Origin: Phorcus lineatus
Taxonomy: Eukaryota; Mollusca; Gastropoda; Trochida; Trochidae
NCBI GenBank assembly: GCA_921293015.1
Contig: OV121087.1
Span: forward strand, 632,501 to 696,500
Direction: 5' to 3'
Length of the DNA: 64,000 nt
Numbering within the stretch: the stretch's first letter is position 1; every line of letters starts with the position of its first letter. The notes under the pieces were generated by a model. The model was not told where the DNA came from. It searched no databases and saw only the letters and a program-made list of their open reading frames with translations. Positions 44,579 to 57,905 of this stretch are shown one piece after another. Made by a program: the position numbers and the translations under genes.

Positions 44579-45109
44579 GTTATTTATGGTGTATCGCAAA
44601 GAATACACCCTGTATCTACACACATTTTCAATAACATATACTAGCATGTCTGACAATTGTGTTTTATTTAATTTTGTTACGTGTGGACTACAAAAATACA
44701 TGGTTTTTGTACTTCAGTAGAGTGAAGTGCATTATGATTGCAAAATATTTTTAAAACATTTGCCTGTGAATTGAATCATGTTAGATGACTTTTTTCTCAA
44801 TTGTTTTTCGGTAATTCACATTAATAAAAACATAATAACGTAATTTAATTGTGTAAGATCAAAAATTCAATTTGGTGTAACTGACAGCATCGACTTTTAC
44901 GATTGTCTGATTACATGTCACTAGGTTGCTAACGTCACACGATAAACTTCGGATTTCAACTTCGTGTATGACATTTGTTTTTGGTTTCATCAAAAATAGA
45001 TCGATACTCAATTGTCTTTAAAAAAAGAAACGAAGTAATGTCTTCTTAATTTTCATTCCGTTTTAAAAAAAACAGTCTCCGATAGAAAACGCCAGAGTTC
45101 GTCATTTCA

Positions 45110-45200
45110 GCGCCATTTACCGGGCACGTGGTTTTGAGTGACGGATGTGGGCGTGTACACGTGAGTGACAAGATGGGCGTGATCATCTTACGATGCCTTC
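45110..45200. promoter_or_regulatory. GC-richer patch with E-box-like sites
   Basis: A CACGTG palindrome in GGGCACGTGG (~45125) and an ACACGTGAG (~45158) lie with two GTGGGCG/ATGGGCG phrases in a locally GC-rich island. It could be a promoter for the candidate exon at 45817-45944, but no TATA or start codon can be tied to it. Confidence 0.2.
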
Positions 45201-45816
45201 AATGGCATATCGATGGAAGATAGAAGTGGATTAAAATCAAAATCGATGTCATGATTTACGTTTTGGACTACACTGACAAATATAAGTATTTACATTTCAT
45301 TGCTTGTGTTTTCAAATAATAATAGACGAGAAATTTGGAGTGAAATATGCGTGATGACAAACATTTTCATCAAGGTAAAATCGTATGATACACTGGCCAA
45401 CTTTGCAATCGTTAGATGTCAAATATGGATTTTTTATTAATAATTTTACGGCCAATTGTTTTGAGGTTGTTAATGATTCAGCCATTTTATTCTTTGTTAG
45501 CAACTGATCGAGACGTTTGTTGGCAGGAATCTTCCCCACGATTTTTTAAAATTCATATTCATATTGCCATTCTCTTTTGAAAGTTGAAGTGTTTAATTGT
45601 CAAATTCATTTTAATTTCAAGATAATGTGTCACGTTTGTTGCAAAGATTCATATTATTTCCCAATTTGGAAGTCTTATAATATTACCTCATTTATAAGTG
45701 TCAATATTTATTGTGAGTTATATTGACAAATCATTTTGTGCATATTGGTTAGACATTGTTTGGTGGTCAATTATTACATGATGGAAGCTTTTCTTTTCGC
45801 TGAATTTGTACTGCAG

Positions 45817-45944
45817 ATTCTAAGATTGACAATAACAATTTCTACGGTTTTGAAGAACTCGGGGTTGACATCGACAGCAATGATGATGTTGTTGACGAGG
45901 TGCTTCTGGATGACTCTACTATCGACTGGGAGATTAATTACTAA
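45817..45944 (+). CDS. Candidate terminal exon, acidic C-terminus, unknown gene
   Basis: A good acceptor, TTTGTACTGCAG, precedes a frame of 42 codons ending at TAA (45942-45944). The encoded tail is strongly acidic: NFYGFEELGVDIDSNDDVV, then DEVLLDDSTIDWEINY. An acceptor followed by a compositionally protein-like frame to a stop suggests a last exon. No preceding exon was found and the family is unknown. It could come from a transposon-encoded gene. Confidence 0.3.
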
Positions 45945-48900
45945 TGAGCAGGTATCAAAGTCAATAGTAAATAGGCAAGTGTACAATATGACTTCCCTCA
46001 ACACTTGTAATAAAATTGTTAAATGAATTTTAATCACTTAATCAAGTGAAAAGAATTTTTTTTCTGTTAATTTTATATAAATATAAATAAATATAACTCC
46101 TGTTTTATTCAAGATTAATTTGAGTTAAATGCATGGCAAATAAAAAAAATACAATTTCAGGTCTGCATATGATATATTAAATTTGGTTTTGGATAATTAA
46201 GTTTGATGTTTGATAATGCAAAATCTTTATTTCCGCTAGAATAATTCTTTACAACAGATGAGATTGCCTTTATCAAGTGAGATACATATTTAAATTTCAT
46301 AAAATGTCATTTATATTTAATCATATTCTAGATATCAAAATTTTAGTCGAATGGGTAAGTTGTTGGAATTGTCAGTCCTGGTGGTGTTGCAAGATAGTGT
46401 GAACTCCATAATTGTTTTTTAAATATTAAATTGTCTGATATCATCATCTGTCAGATTTAAACTTAAAAAGGCAATAAATAAGTTATTTTAAGTTCAAGTA
46501 AAGTAAATACTATGAATAAAAAACATTCACGAACATGTTAAATATTTTTATTTATAATTAAACCTTTATTATTCATTAATTTTTTAGCTATTCATATTGA
46601 GAACCCCATGATATTTCCACAGTTCCATGTAAATTACAATTACATGTTCTTATGTATTGATAATTCCGTCAATAAATTCAAATGCGATAATGGTTTAATT
46701 GCATGTAAGAAAATTTTGATATAATAAATATAGAATGTTTTTTTTAGTTCTGTTGTTTTTCTTTCTTGTTTCATCTTCTGTATTCAGAATTTCATATATA
46801 TCAATTAAAAAAAATGTTATGCTACTTACTACTTTCAAATGCGTTCAGCTAAATATTTATTATAAACACTCGATAAATATTATATATAATTACTTTTAAT
46901 ACTAAAATGAAACGAATATTTTCAATTAATTCGAGTATCTTACTTTGAATAGTTTCTTGTTTATCGTAATATAGAATACAACATTGACACAATTCCTATC
47001 ATCACTGTTAGTCTGAATGACGACGTTTGAATCGCGCACCTGCTCACGTCTGCCCTGATCTGTCGTCTGCCTCTAGTAATAGGGATATGCTGTATTCGTC
47101 ATGTTATTGTATCTACATTGATAAATGGTGGTATTCCATTATAACAGGTATGATTCTGAAGTCCACTTGTGTTTTATTTCCATCTTATTACTTCCTGAAT
47201 GCTTCCAAAGGGAAGTAATTATAGTGAGACTACCGTGTAAACGTCACATCCGGGATGATCCTGTTTTCGCTTGCCATCATTTTAATAAATTTCTCCATCA
47301 AAGGTATGGTTTTGACATATATAATCACCATGCGCATTTAAAAAAATATATAAACATTATTTCTCGTTGAAAAGCGAATTTGATGTCGAATAAGACTTTG
47401 AATTTTTTTTTACATACACTCCTAGTTTTTTCTTCCACTGCAAAATATCTTGTGACGAACTTTTATCAGTGTACTTTGCAGCAATATTGTTATTGCAATT
47501 TTTGCGTTTTAAGATATAAAAATCATATGTTGTTAAAATTGGATTTTTTTTACTTTCGGTTAAACGTATTTTTGTTACCATTTGATGCACTAACTTCGAA
47601 GAAATTCTCACAACGCTTCTAGTTAGCGTAATCTGCCATTTTGTTTTGAAATATACCAATTTCTTGACATCTACTTAAAAATGCCCTGGTATTTGAAAAC
47701 AAAATTGTTACAGCCTGAAAAAAAAATAACAGTACCATCAAAATATAATTTTAAATCAAAGACTAAAGTTTCAGAGGTTTTATTACTGTGGTTTTAGAGA
47801 AAATCGCACTCGAAGCGGAGCTGTTAAAAGCATTTTTTATTATCTAAATAATATTTATTCTATTTACGTCCGAGTTCCAACGATGTTACATAATTAACTG
47901 TTGTGATTATTAGAGATGTCAAATTAAATCAAAACTGTAGGTAAATAATCGCTGACGTCTCTGCATTTGTAAAATGATTTTTTATGTGGATTTTAAGATT
48001 GAATTATTTCGTTTTAACGTTTTTTATATACACACTCTGATTTTTTCACAATGCGATTTTTTACTAAAAGTAGTTTCATACATTTCTACTCAGCGTAACT
48101 TCATGTTTTTGGAGTGCAGAATGATGAAAATTAAACATTCAAACATTCCAGCAAGCCAAAGGTAAAAAACGTTTGTAAATCGTTCGAACAAGGTGAAATT
48201 AGTGGTTTATATCAATAACGTATTAAGATTTAATACGCCAGCATTGCCATCAGTCTTCGGGAACACAATAGGGTCACGCTAACTTATTTTGAAACTGTTC
48301 TTCCAACCTATCCTTGAAATATAAAAAACAATCGTCAAAAGTTATTTAAATTTTGTATTGAAACTCACAACTCATTTGACATTTACAGAATATACAACTT
48401 GTATTTCATATTTTATTTTTTATTGATGCAGCAGTAACCTTACATGTATATTTTTGAAAAATCAAAATGAAAAGTTTGGAACCAATTAACATCTGTATGG
48501 ATAATTAACAAAATCCTGAGTTATCCATTTGAGTATGTTTAGGTTTTTGTTGTAACTCTCAGAAACGTGCACTCCACTTCCCTTTCCCTTGCATGCAAGG
48601 TTTTGTCGTAATTGTCAATTCATATCAATGCTTTGACTGCCTTCTATAGTCACTGCATTTGATTCTTATTTCAATACCATACCGCTGTTTTAAATAGAAT
48701 GTCTGTAAAAAGTCTTTGAGTCAAATGCAAGCTCTTGATCTTAATACGTATATCGGTATTGGATAATCATTGTAAAATTGTTGACATGTTTAAGCGATGT
48801 AACCTAAAATTTTTGACACAAATATAAGACCTTCATGCATCACTGACCACCTTGCAAAAATGTCACGGCATCTTTCAATGGTAAACAACATATTTACAGT

Positions 48901-50160
48901 ATGATTAGAAGAGGTTAAAAACCTAAATTTGTATGTACACAAAAAGAAATATTAAAATACTACCAGGCTTGTTAATTTACTGCCTTCACAACCAATACCC
49001 AAGCCAAGTTCTTTGCCTTTTGGTCATCTCTTCACACTTTGTTCATGGATTTATTGTCCCATCAATAATCTAATTGTGAATTTTGTTGTACAGCAATAAC
49101 ATTTAAACCTTGCATGGATTTGAATATAGTTTTGTACCTGCAGCAACATATGGATATACATTATAGACAATATACCTTATGCAATATTTCTTTCATAAAC
49201 GTATACATGTGAATGTATCAACATATGTATTACAAGACAAAATATGTAATATTTACTTCATAAACTTGTACATGTAAATATAACAATTGATGGGAAATAA
49301 AACTTTTAAATAAGAAATAACGTTCTTTCAATGATAAACACTGATATCAAAAAGGTCGATTTCGGTAACAATCCTCTATAGGAAAACTTGTCAAAGATAT
49401 GTTAGAATAAATGTCTATGAAACAGACACAGCACATTGCCCAAAGATTGAACAGGTTATGATACATATTGACATGATTATTATAAAAGCCTTATGTTTCC
49501 ACTTGGTCACCATAAAATTCTCATTCTCAAACTATTTGTAAGTTCAGTGAAGAAATTAAATGAATAATTAATGAAGGTTCCTCACTGGAATTGTTTCGGT
49601 CATTGTGGTGGCTCGTTAGAATCCTTGGAGAATATTCTCTGCAGATTAAATGAATTACCAAGAGAGAACCATTATTGATTTTGACATCAGCAAAAGCATT
49701 CACGTCGCAAATGCGGAATATAAGAAATGGAATCATCTTGAAAAAGCTACATCAAGCGAAATAAGTCATTGCTGCAGGAAATTTTCAAATTAATTTTTAA
49801 GACATCTCCCAGTTTTCTCCCCTCTGCATAAAAAAAGATTATTTCTAAAAAGGGATCCGTTCGGCTCATAGTAGGGGCACATGGGATTTATTTATCCTTG
49901 GTTCGATTAAACATCTATGATTTCTGCTTCATGTATTTAACTGTAGAACATATAGAGAATATTTGGCATTGCTAGTTGAATACCATTTATATCCCATCGC
50001 TTCGAGTCGACGCAGCAACAAATGTAAATATAAAATTCACTTCATCATGAAGTATTCATGTCAAGTCAAGTGTCAAGTCCTATATTGCTTGAATGTCACT
50101 TACGTCATAAATTGCGTTTATACATGAATAAAGAATCCTGATAAGCTCCCTACTCTCATT
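45945..50160. other. Long AT-rich stretch, no gene recognised
   Basis: Very AT-rich with poly-T/A runs. A locally GC-richer piece at 47010-47270 holds a short ORF (47027-47218) without recognisable homology. A perfect 14-bp palindrome, CCTTGCATGCAAGG, lies at 48587-48600. Otherwise nothing. Confidence 0.35.
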
Positions 50161-50167
50161 CAAATGA

Positions 50168-50205
50168 TGACGTCATTCATTTGTATGACGTCAATGATGA
50201 CGTAA
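50168..50205. promoter_or_regulatory. Cluster of CRE-like sites
   Basis: Two perfect TGACGTCA palindromes (50168-50175, 50186-50193) and one TGACGTAA (50198-50205) lie within 38 bases, with a further TTACGTCA about 70 bases upstream. CREB/ATF proteins bind this octamer. The group lies between inverted CTCATTC/GAATGAG phrases. No adjacent gene is visible, so function is uncertain. Confidence 0.4.
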
Positions 50206-51009
50206 GAAGAATGAGAACTGTTATATTACAGAGTAAAATTGCACAGATTTTTCGTTCAATGAAACGTGTTGTATTTTGCGCATGAAATTATATAATCAAA
50301 AGTGTGAACAATATGTGTGTAAAAAAATCAAGAGAAACATATTGAATTGGTATGCAGAATGACACTTCATGTTCGATAACCGAAGGTGTTCCAGTAACTC
50401 TCAACTCATATCCTAGGTTCATTAATACAACATTGAGGCAGGACCCCTGGCAGATAAGATTTGGTTGGCTACTGTTAAAGGCGTGGTCGGACAAGGCTCA
50501 CACATAACTTCATAAGATGCAAGCCCGAAGTAGTGTATGGTCCAGTGGAAGAGAGCCAGTTTATTGGAACCTATAACCTGGGCGACAAGAATGATAGCGT
50601 CTCAGATACTGTGGCATCATGATAATTGGGTAAACCTCGCGAATTAGTTAAGGATTTGATAAATAAAGTTTTATTGCTGTTCAACACAATTTTACTAATA
50701 AAACGATGGCTCTGCGTACAATTCACGAAAATCTTAGTAAACGATGGAACTAGCTATAAGAGATGATTTCAATAGGTTAATCAAGAATTTCATTTATGTC
50801 AAAGATTTTTGGATAATCGCATTAGGCAAAGCATTGATCCTAACTTAAAGTTCCGTTGATAAGACTTGATGATTTAACAGGGATATCTGCCGATGTATAG
50901 AATCATCGTTAATCATCCCTTTAATTGATTTAATGATAGTTCCAATTTAACAAATTTATAACAGAGATAACTATACATCTGAATGTAAGATTGAATATAT
51001 ATGCTGGAT

Positions 51010-51440
51010 TATTATCCCCCACCAAACGAAGCTTCCGGGGGATATAGAAATGAACTCCGTTTGTTTGTCTAATAATCTGGAATATTCGTAATGTGTAGTG
51101 GTGCCTTTTGGGGTTTTCAAGTTCTTCATACAATTAATTTTAGGCGTTTCAAAGGAAACGCAACTTAGAATTTCGTTTTCGGGCCAGAACTCCAAAACCA
51201 TAAAGCCTTGCTCATTGTAAGTTAAGATATGGAATGATCATAGTGTGTATTTGTGCCTGGTGATTTTCAACTTTTACTTTCATTTATATTTTGCCATTTC
51301 CATAGAACCGCAACTTTTGTTTACGGACCAGAACTCATAAACTATAAAGCCTAGCTCATTGAAACCTGATATATGGTGAATTGATTCCTACTTTCAGAAA
51401 TAAATATAAAGCCTATCTCATTGAAACTTTCTAGATGTAA
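51010..51440. repeat. Dispersed repeat with ~149-bp internal tandem units
   Basis: Two units, offset 149 bases, share TGTG(T)A..TG(G/T)TGCC, GATTTTCAA-like, (A/C)CGCAACTT, CCAGAACTC and AAAGCCT(T/A)GCTCATTG. A partial third holds only AAAGCCTATCTCATTGAAAC (~51411). A CCCCC/GGGGG stem at 51016-51042 marks the left edge. Non-coding; resembles repeats common in bivalve genomes. Confidence 0.6.
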
Positions 51441-52714
51441 TGACATTTGAAGGGATTGACAATCAATCTAACGAAACAACTTCACTCCTGAAAACAATAA
51501 TAAAGTTCCATTCAGTTTTATGTTCAAACCGATAGGAGCAACATCGGTTAAATTGGTTTTGGTTAAGTGAAAGTGTCCCGGATCAAGGAATCAGAGACAT
51601 TATGTGTTTCCGGTGCGTAACTCGTTTCAAAGAGGTTTTATATCGATGTGTGTTAAGTAGGAATTGTTTTTTCGTAAAAGATATGTCAATATCTCTCTAC
51701 ATTGTATGAATCAAATATAATTTTCTAGTCTGGTAGTTTTATTTATAGAACCAATGCTTGCTTTGAAAACAAACAGATATGAAACTATTGTTATGTATTG
51801 TTATTAGTGAAGGCTCGAGACTGATTTCAAAACGCTACCAAAAGCATAATCAATTCAAAAGGTTCTAAAGTAAGATACAACTTTTATTCTGATTGTAAAT
51901 TTTCCATTGAAGTTTTTTCTCTGGCCAATAAAAGATTATTGCATGTTTGAACATTGATGAAAGTTTTTTTTTTTAATTAAACGTTGAGAATTTAACATTA
52001 CACGTCTTGAATTTGTAATGGTAATCTTTTACTCGTAGCTTTCTTGACATTTGCACAGTTCAAATATGTTATTAAAGGATTTGAAGACTAGTTATACCAT
52101 GTTATAATGTAATTTTGATATGGCATGATTGAATTATGATGTTCATTTCTTAATCATGATAAAAGTGGTATTAGTTTTCCTGCCCCTGCCTTCATGCTTC
52201 TCAAAGCTGCATATAGAAAAAGCATTTGATATAGCAAAATTGCCATTTGTAAGCAAATGTATGTTTGGTATGTTCGGTAAACTGCGTTTTAAAAATTGCT
52301 TGGAAGAAATGGTGTAGTGTTGTTACAGAATTTCTCAATAGGACTCTTCTCTTGTGGAACAGTTAAAGAGCCTATTATGACCAGTTCATATCTTCAAGTA
52401 AAGATTTTTAGCATTTTGTCATTTGTGAAGTCTTTTGTTTGTATGACATTCATTGATTTTGGTCTGCAAATAGAAATGTTTCAAGTTAGTTTTTTGTAAT
52501 TTTATAGTTAATCAATCTTATATTTCCATTTAGATTAGAGGTTCCGTACAAGACAATTTGCTGATAAATTGTGTGAAAATGAATTTGTCATACTTTCAAA
52601 ATATATTCAAAGCCAGAAAGACACTTGGAAGTTTATGTAACAGTCTTCCGCGATACCCCTGAGTATCTTGTGTTGAGTGTTCCTAAAAACACTCTAAAAT
52701 GCATTTAGAAGTAA

Positions 52715-52909
52715 AATATTACAGCAAAGTCTGTCCACTCACAACTTGCTATCCCCGACTTTTTAACTCTGGATGAAGAAACTGTCACACTTAACTCAAC
52801 ACCATCGTACATCGAAGGTTGTATCTCAGGTGGCAAGCTGACTGCCCTGTTTCAAAATATTCCTGTAAAATTAGCAATGAAATTATTGGGAAGTCAGACA
52901 TTAGGGTGA
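52715..52909 (+). pseudogene. Protein-like fragment of unknown origin
   Basis: A 64-codon frame between stops reads as plausible protein (SQLAIPDFLTLDEETVTLNS, PSYIEGCISGGKLTALFQ). A shorter open piece in another frame just upstream (RDTPEYLVLSVPKNTLKC) may belong to it. There is no start codon and no clear splice sites on both sides. The codon make-up differs from the AT-rich surroundings. I do not recognise the family; it may be a decayed exon or transposon-encoded fragment. Confidence 0.3.
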
Positions 52910-54739
52910 ATACAAGAGCAATGAAAACTCCATTTACAAAGGCATTTATACAAGAGATAACGTCAATCAGGGGCTTACAATAGGTTTTAGCTTGTGGTCC
53001 ATGTGGCCTTTCAGGCGTGATGAGCTTAAAAGTATGTATAAATGATTGGAAATAAAAACGCAGGAAGAGATGTCACAGTTTCAAACATGAGATTGATACT
53101 CAGGAGACGAGGATCTTGTTAAATCGATAACTTCAAAAGCAATTCATGTTAAAGAAATGCAATTGACTGAATTCACAGGGTTGCCTGACTTTGCACATAG
53201 ACTAAGAAAAATCTAGTCAACTTATCTTAATTAATTGAAACATAGAATTGAGATCTGTATTCATAGTTTTACTTGAAACTAATTTCATCTTCGATTGTTT
53301 CGAAGGTTTCACACTCGGGACTTTAAACCAAGATGGCTTAGGAAGAAATGAAACCAGCCAAATCAATGTACTGATGTAAAACTGCTAGGTTGCAATGACA
53401 TATAATTCTCCCCACGAAAATATGGTAGAGGCAATAACCAACGAGTAAAATGGATAAAAAAGGACGTACATGACAAAACTAAAAAAAACATGAATAAATT
53501 TATTCTACCCTGGAATTAATAACTAGCCCACCACTGAAATTGTTAACAAGAACAATTTCATTTCAATGAACAAGGTTGATTGCGATAGATACTTGACTAC
53601 ACTGTCCATCGTTTGATAACTTTTGTAATAAGTAATTAATTCAATTCTCTTTTCTTTTCAAATGTATTTGGAAACCATCAATAGTTATGATATTGGTAAA
53701 TGGAGATTTCCAGGGTAAAAGGATTTCTGAGTCCATGTTTCCGATTCTTTACTCGTTCTGAACAAGATTAATTAATGACCAAATTCAATGCGTAGGATGC
53801 AATGGTTTGTTATGAAACATTAGTCCTTCACCATTGTCATTTGAATTATTACACTTTTCTAGTTTGTTGTTCTCTGATAAGAAAAGGTAATGACCTTTCT
53901 GAACTCACATATAAAAATATATATAACTGTGAAGATACTTATACGAGTTATGTATGAAAATTCCGATCACTTTGTGGCAAATTTGTATTATAACTTCGAG
54001 TGAACAAACCACAAACTCGAATGCAAAATGGATGCTCAGATTAAGATTGTACCGAATTCCTTTGTCACTTGTCCAACATTGAATTTATGTAGACGAAGTT
54101 GATTTATTCATGTGTTTCAGTTACTAGAAATGGTATTGCATGTTTTCTTATTATTAAAAACTATTATGTTATATCAACATAAAAACATCAAAATACTTAA
54201 AATTATGCATTCACTTGATACTTATGAAGGTTGTTTATGTGTTTAAGCGATCTTGTTACTATCAATAACTCAAAGCGTTTATTGACCAATAAATACGTAA
54301 ATGTTACTATTTAGATACCATTTATCACTTATCTCTGCGTGTTCCAAAGATTGTTTTTGGGTGTAACATGCTTTCAAAAATCCTTGAGAAACTAAATTTA
54401 ATTAAAGTCTGAATACTGTATATATTAGGTTTACGTCAGGGACAGTAGGAATTGTTTGCTGCCAACACACTTGTCGTCAGTTGATATTATCCATTTACAT
54501 GTAAAATTGAGTTTACAAATATGAAGAACAAGTTTTACCATATTTTTTAGATAAAGTTTCTAGACGTGAACAGTGTTTAGAAATACAAAGGACATTATTT
54601 GTCTTACAAAATAAACTTACAAAAGGAATACGAGAAGCCGCAATGTACAAAACTTTGTTTGAACATCTCTTTGCCATACTGTAAAATACTTTCAAAGCGA
54701 GAAAGACATCCAGACGTTACGAACATTCTAAGTCATTGA
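52910..54739. other. Intergenic DNA, no gene seen
   Basis: AT-rich. A weak similarity is visible between 52580-52640 and 54670-54725 (TTCAAAGC(C/G)AGAAAGACA). Nothing coding. Confidence 0.3.
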
Positions 54740-54960
54740 TATTAAACAAGGGACAGCATAAATGTCACTCGAGAGGTTCCTATTGGATTGATCCTAGTTC
54801 AAACACATTCTGATTTTCTTCTTGGGTACAAGATGAAAACCTAGATCAAAGCTTTGAACAATGTTGATTCAGTATTGACAAGACCAGTCAAAGTACCTTA
54901 AAGTAGAGGCACAGTGATGAGTATAATAATTGTTTTCTCACTTCATTAAAACAATTATAT
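54740..54960 (+). repeat. Repeat pair R3, left copy
   Basis: Aligns to 57690-57905 with an offset of ~2.94 kb: shared GTACAAGATGAA/GTCCAAGATGAA, CAAAGCTTTGAAC, CAGTCAAAG and AAAGTAGAGGCACAGTGA, TAATTGTTTTCTCAC. About 80% identical and non-coding. Confidence 0.7.
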
Positions 54961-55641
54961 CAGTTTGAAAAAAATCAATTCAATTTACTGAGAATGAGAT
55001 CGACAGTCATATCTTAAACTCATGTAAACGATGCCGAATATGATTGAAAGATAGGATATTTCAGTGACTTCAGTTTAAGGGAGAATTGTTTATACACGTT
55101 TGAATAACACATTAGTTGGCGCTTCTTATCTGCTGTTATCAATAAAAACGAGAAAAATCCTGGTCAAACAGAACTTCGGTTTCTATCACTGCCCACATGT
55201 TTATTTTCATTCATGACGTACATGTATTCAGAAAAATACGATGTGGCTTAAAAGACAACCCATTTGTTTGATTGAGGATGTAACCAATATTAGTGACTGT
55301 TAAAGGCACTTACTCGAAATCCATTTAAGTGTTACCTTCAAACCTCAGAAAACTGCATCGTAAGTCTTGTGTATCTGGAGAATAAACTTGCAGGACACAC
55401 TATCAATTAGTGACTTTAAACAAACAATATCAATGTTCTATCAATCATATTTACACACGATCACATTAAACTTGTTTGGTTTGTATTTTAAATCCTTATA
55501 AGAATGAAAAACATAAATACAAGTACGTAGAAGATATACTTTTAAAAAAAAAGTTTAAATAGCTGATAAAAAGGAAGTAAAAACCACAGATCTTAAGAAA
55601 TATCATTTGAACCATTTGAGAATAATTGAAATTTACGATCT

Positions 55642-55668
55642 GATATATATATATAAATATATATATAT
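55642..55668. repeat. Short AT microsatellite
   Basis: ATATATATATAAATATATATA, an imperfect AT dinucleotide run. Confidence 0.8.
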
Positions 55669-56569
55669 TAGAACCATCAGCGACGTCTGATCTCAATCTT
55701 TGTTAAAAAAAACTTTGCTTTGTATTTTAGTACGTTTTTGTAGTAGTATCACAAGCCATAGCTAAAAAACACCATCAATTATAACTTCGTCAAGGATTCC
55801 TGACCTAATTTCATCAAGTGTTTTTGTGCATAACAGAAATACTAAATGTTTTTTAATCATATGATTAGTCCTCAGAAACCATGGTCAGTGATTAAATTGA
55901 ATATCTAATTTTTGAAAATATTCTTATGTTTGATGCAAGACATTAACGCGTTTTGGAGAAGATCAAATGAACATATATCTTTTTTTAGTTATCGTGTTAA
56001 TTTCCATATGAGTTTCAACCAACAAACAGAAAATTGTCAGTAAAATGAAAAGAAATTGATAAACAAATTCAATTGTAAGATTATATATAAAGGTCAACAG
56101 TTAACTCCTACAAAATTATCCCTGTTGTCTGAGGAGAGGGCCTAGACTGAAAGAGTTCGAATCTCGATTTAGTCAATATTTTGAAACTTTTATTCCTCGG
56201 AACACGGTCGATTTTAATCAGATAATGTTAAACTATTCTTTGAAGTGTATCGTTATAAAATTTAATATTGATGAAGTTGAATAACAGTTATGAACAATAA
56301 CCTTTAATTGTTTTTTGACAAACCTTTCCTAATATAAGATATACTAGTATTTTCAATATTGAAATATTCCATACATGTAGTTATCTTTACTTTAAGAAAC
56401 ACAAAAAAAGAATGTTGATTTTACATTTGCTCTTGCTGCTGTTTAAGATAGGATGTTAATTCATAAATTGAAAGCACAATTGATGCAGAAAATAAAAAGT
56501 TAACCTCAATGCTTAAAGAAAAAACGCAGCCTTCATTGATCAAACTGCACACAACGTCTATGGATTAAT

Positions 56570-56900
56570 ATGAGAAGATTGAAACATCAAAGCGTGGACG
56601 GATGCAGAATAGATATGCTGCACAAAGGCGCCAGTTTGCAATCAGCCCTTAGAGAATTAGTTCGACTCTGTTATTTGCAGCACATTTACTGCACTTTCAT
56701 TATACCCCATCCATTTTCAAAACAAACACGTACATTAAGTCCACGGGTATTACATCAATCGTCGCTCTATGTAATTACAATCTCAGCATGTGGAAAGCTT
56801 CGAGTGCTCATTTCCTTAAATATTCTCAATTGAATTACAAACATTTCTTGAATTTCCACACGAAGGACACACATTAAATATTTTGCAACAAAAAGAGTGT
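56570..56900 (+). repeat. Repeat pair R4, left copy
   Basis: Aligns to 61235-61580: GCCAGTTTGCAA, AGAGAATTA, AAACAC...ACATTAAGTCCAC(G/C)GGTA, AACAATCTCAG/TACAATCTCAG, CATTTCCTTA and ATTTTGCAAC are shared. The frame at 56570-56833 is open here but not in the partner, so it is unlikely to code. Confidence 0.65.
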
Positions 56901-57689
56901 TAAGAAATAACGTGTATAAATAAAAATTATAAATAAAGTTACATGTTATACCATTTTTGTTTTTTGAACGGCTTGGTTTGGATTTAATGTTTAAAAAGAT
57001 TCGAATACAGTCTTCATAACATAACTTCATGCAATGAATACGTACACTACAGTATTAATATATATATAAATCTAAAATACCAATAAGAAAAGTTTAAATA
57101 AACAATTTTATCTCCAAATTTACAGAAATTAAAATTAGAGGAAGCAAAACGAAGTGTCAACCATTTGAGATATTCGAATACATAAAACTCTTTATTTCTT
57201 TAGTTTCTTCCCACACTTACTTTGAGCACAACCGTTAATATAATTTTCAGTGGAAATGTTCCAATCAAAGATATGAAAAACACAGAGCATCTAATCAAAA
57301 ATTATTTTATAGAGATCGATTGGAGTTGTTCAAACATGAAAGGAATTGCTTATTTTCTTAATAGGTCTGTACATTTTACTATAGTTTTCAATATCATATA
57401 CTTTTATAATTTGTGTAACCATTACGAATCATGGCATCAAACAGAATGATATCATGAGTAATATAAGTATTAAAATGAAATGTCCTTATAATTTTTATTT
57501 CATGTTTACATTATACAATACACGGATATACACCATCATAATTCTTCTTATTCTGTTTGTTAACGAAATGTCAGGGCGTATAAAAACTTTCTCTTTGTAA
57601 TATCTAGACCCTTCCAAATCAAAAGCTTCCTTATATATTATACATATTCAAATTCCTTATATCACAAAAACAGTCTTAGCCATAAACTG

Positions 57690-57905
57690 AGGATAGGAAT
57701 TTGACATGATTCCCACAAGGGAAGTTATTGATTGATCTACGTTCAAACAGTCTGATGATCCTTCTCCGGGTCCAAGATGAAGTCCAAGAACAAAGCTTTG
57801 AACTATGTTGAATCACTATTGATACGATCAGTCAAAGCGACTTAAAGTAGAGGCACAGTGACATGTGTTTCATAATTGTTTTCTCACGCTAGGAAAGAGA
57901 TTTCT
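57690..57905 (+). repeat. Repeat pair R3, right copy
   Basis: Partner of 54740-54960. The run AAAGTAGAGGCACAGTGA is exact in both. Confidence 0.7.
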
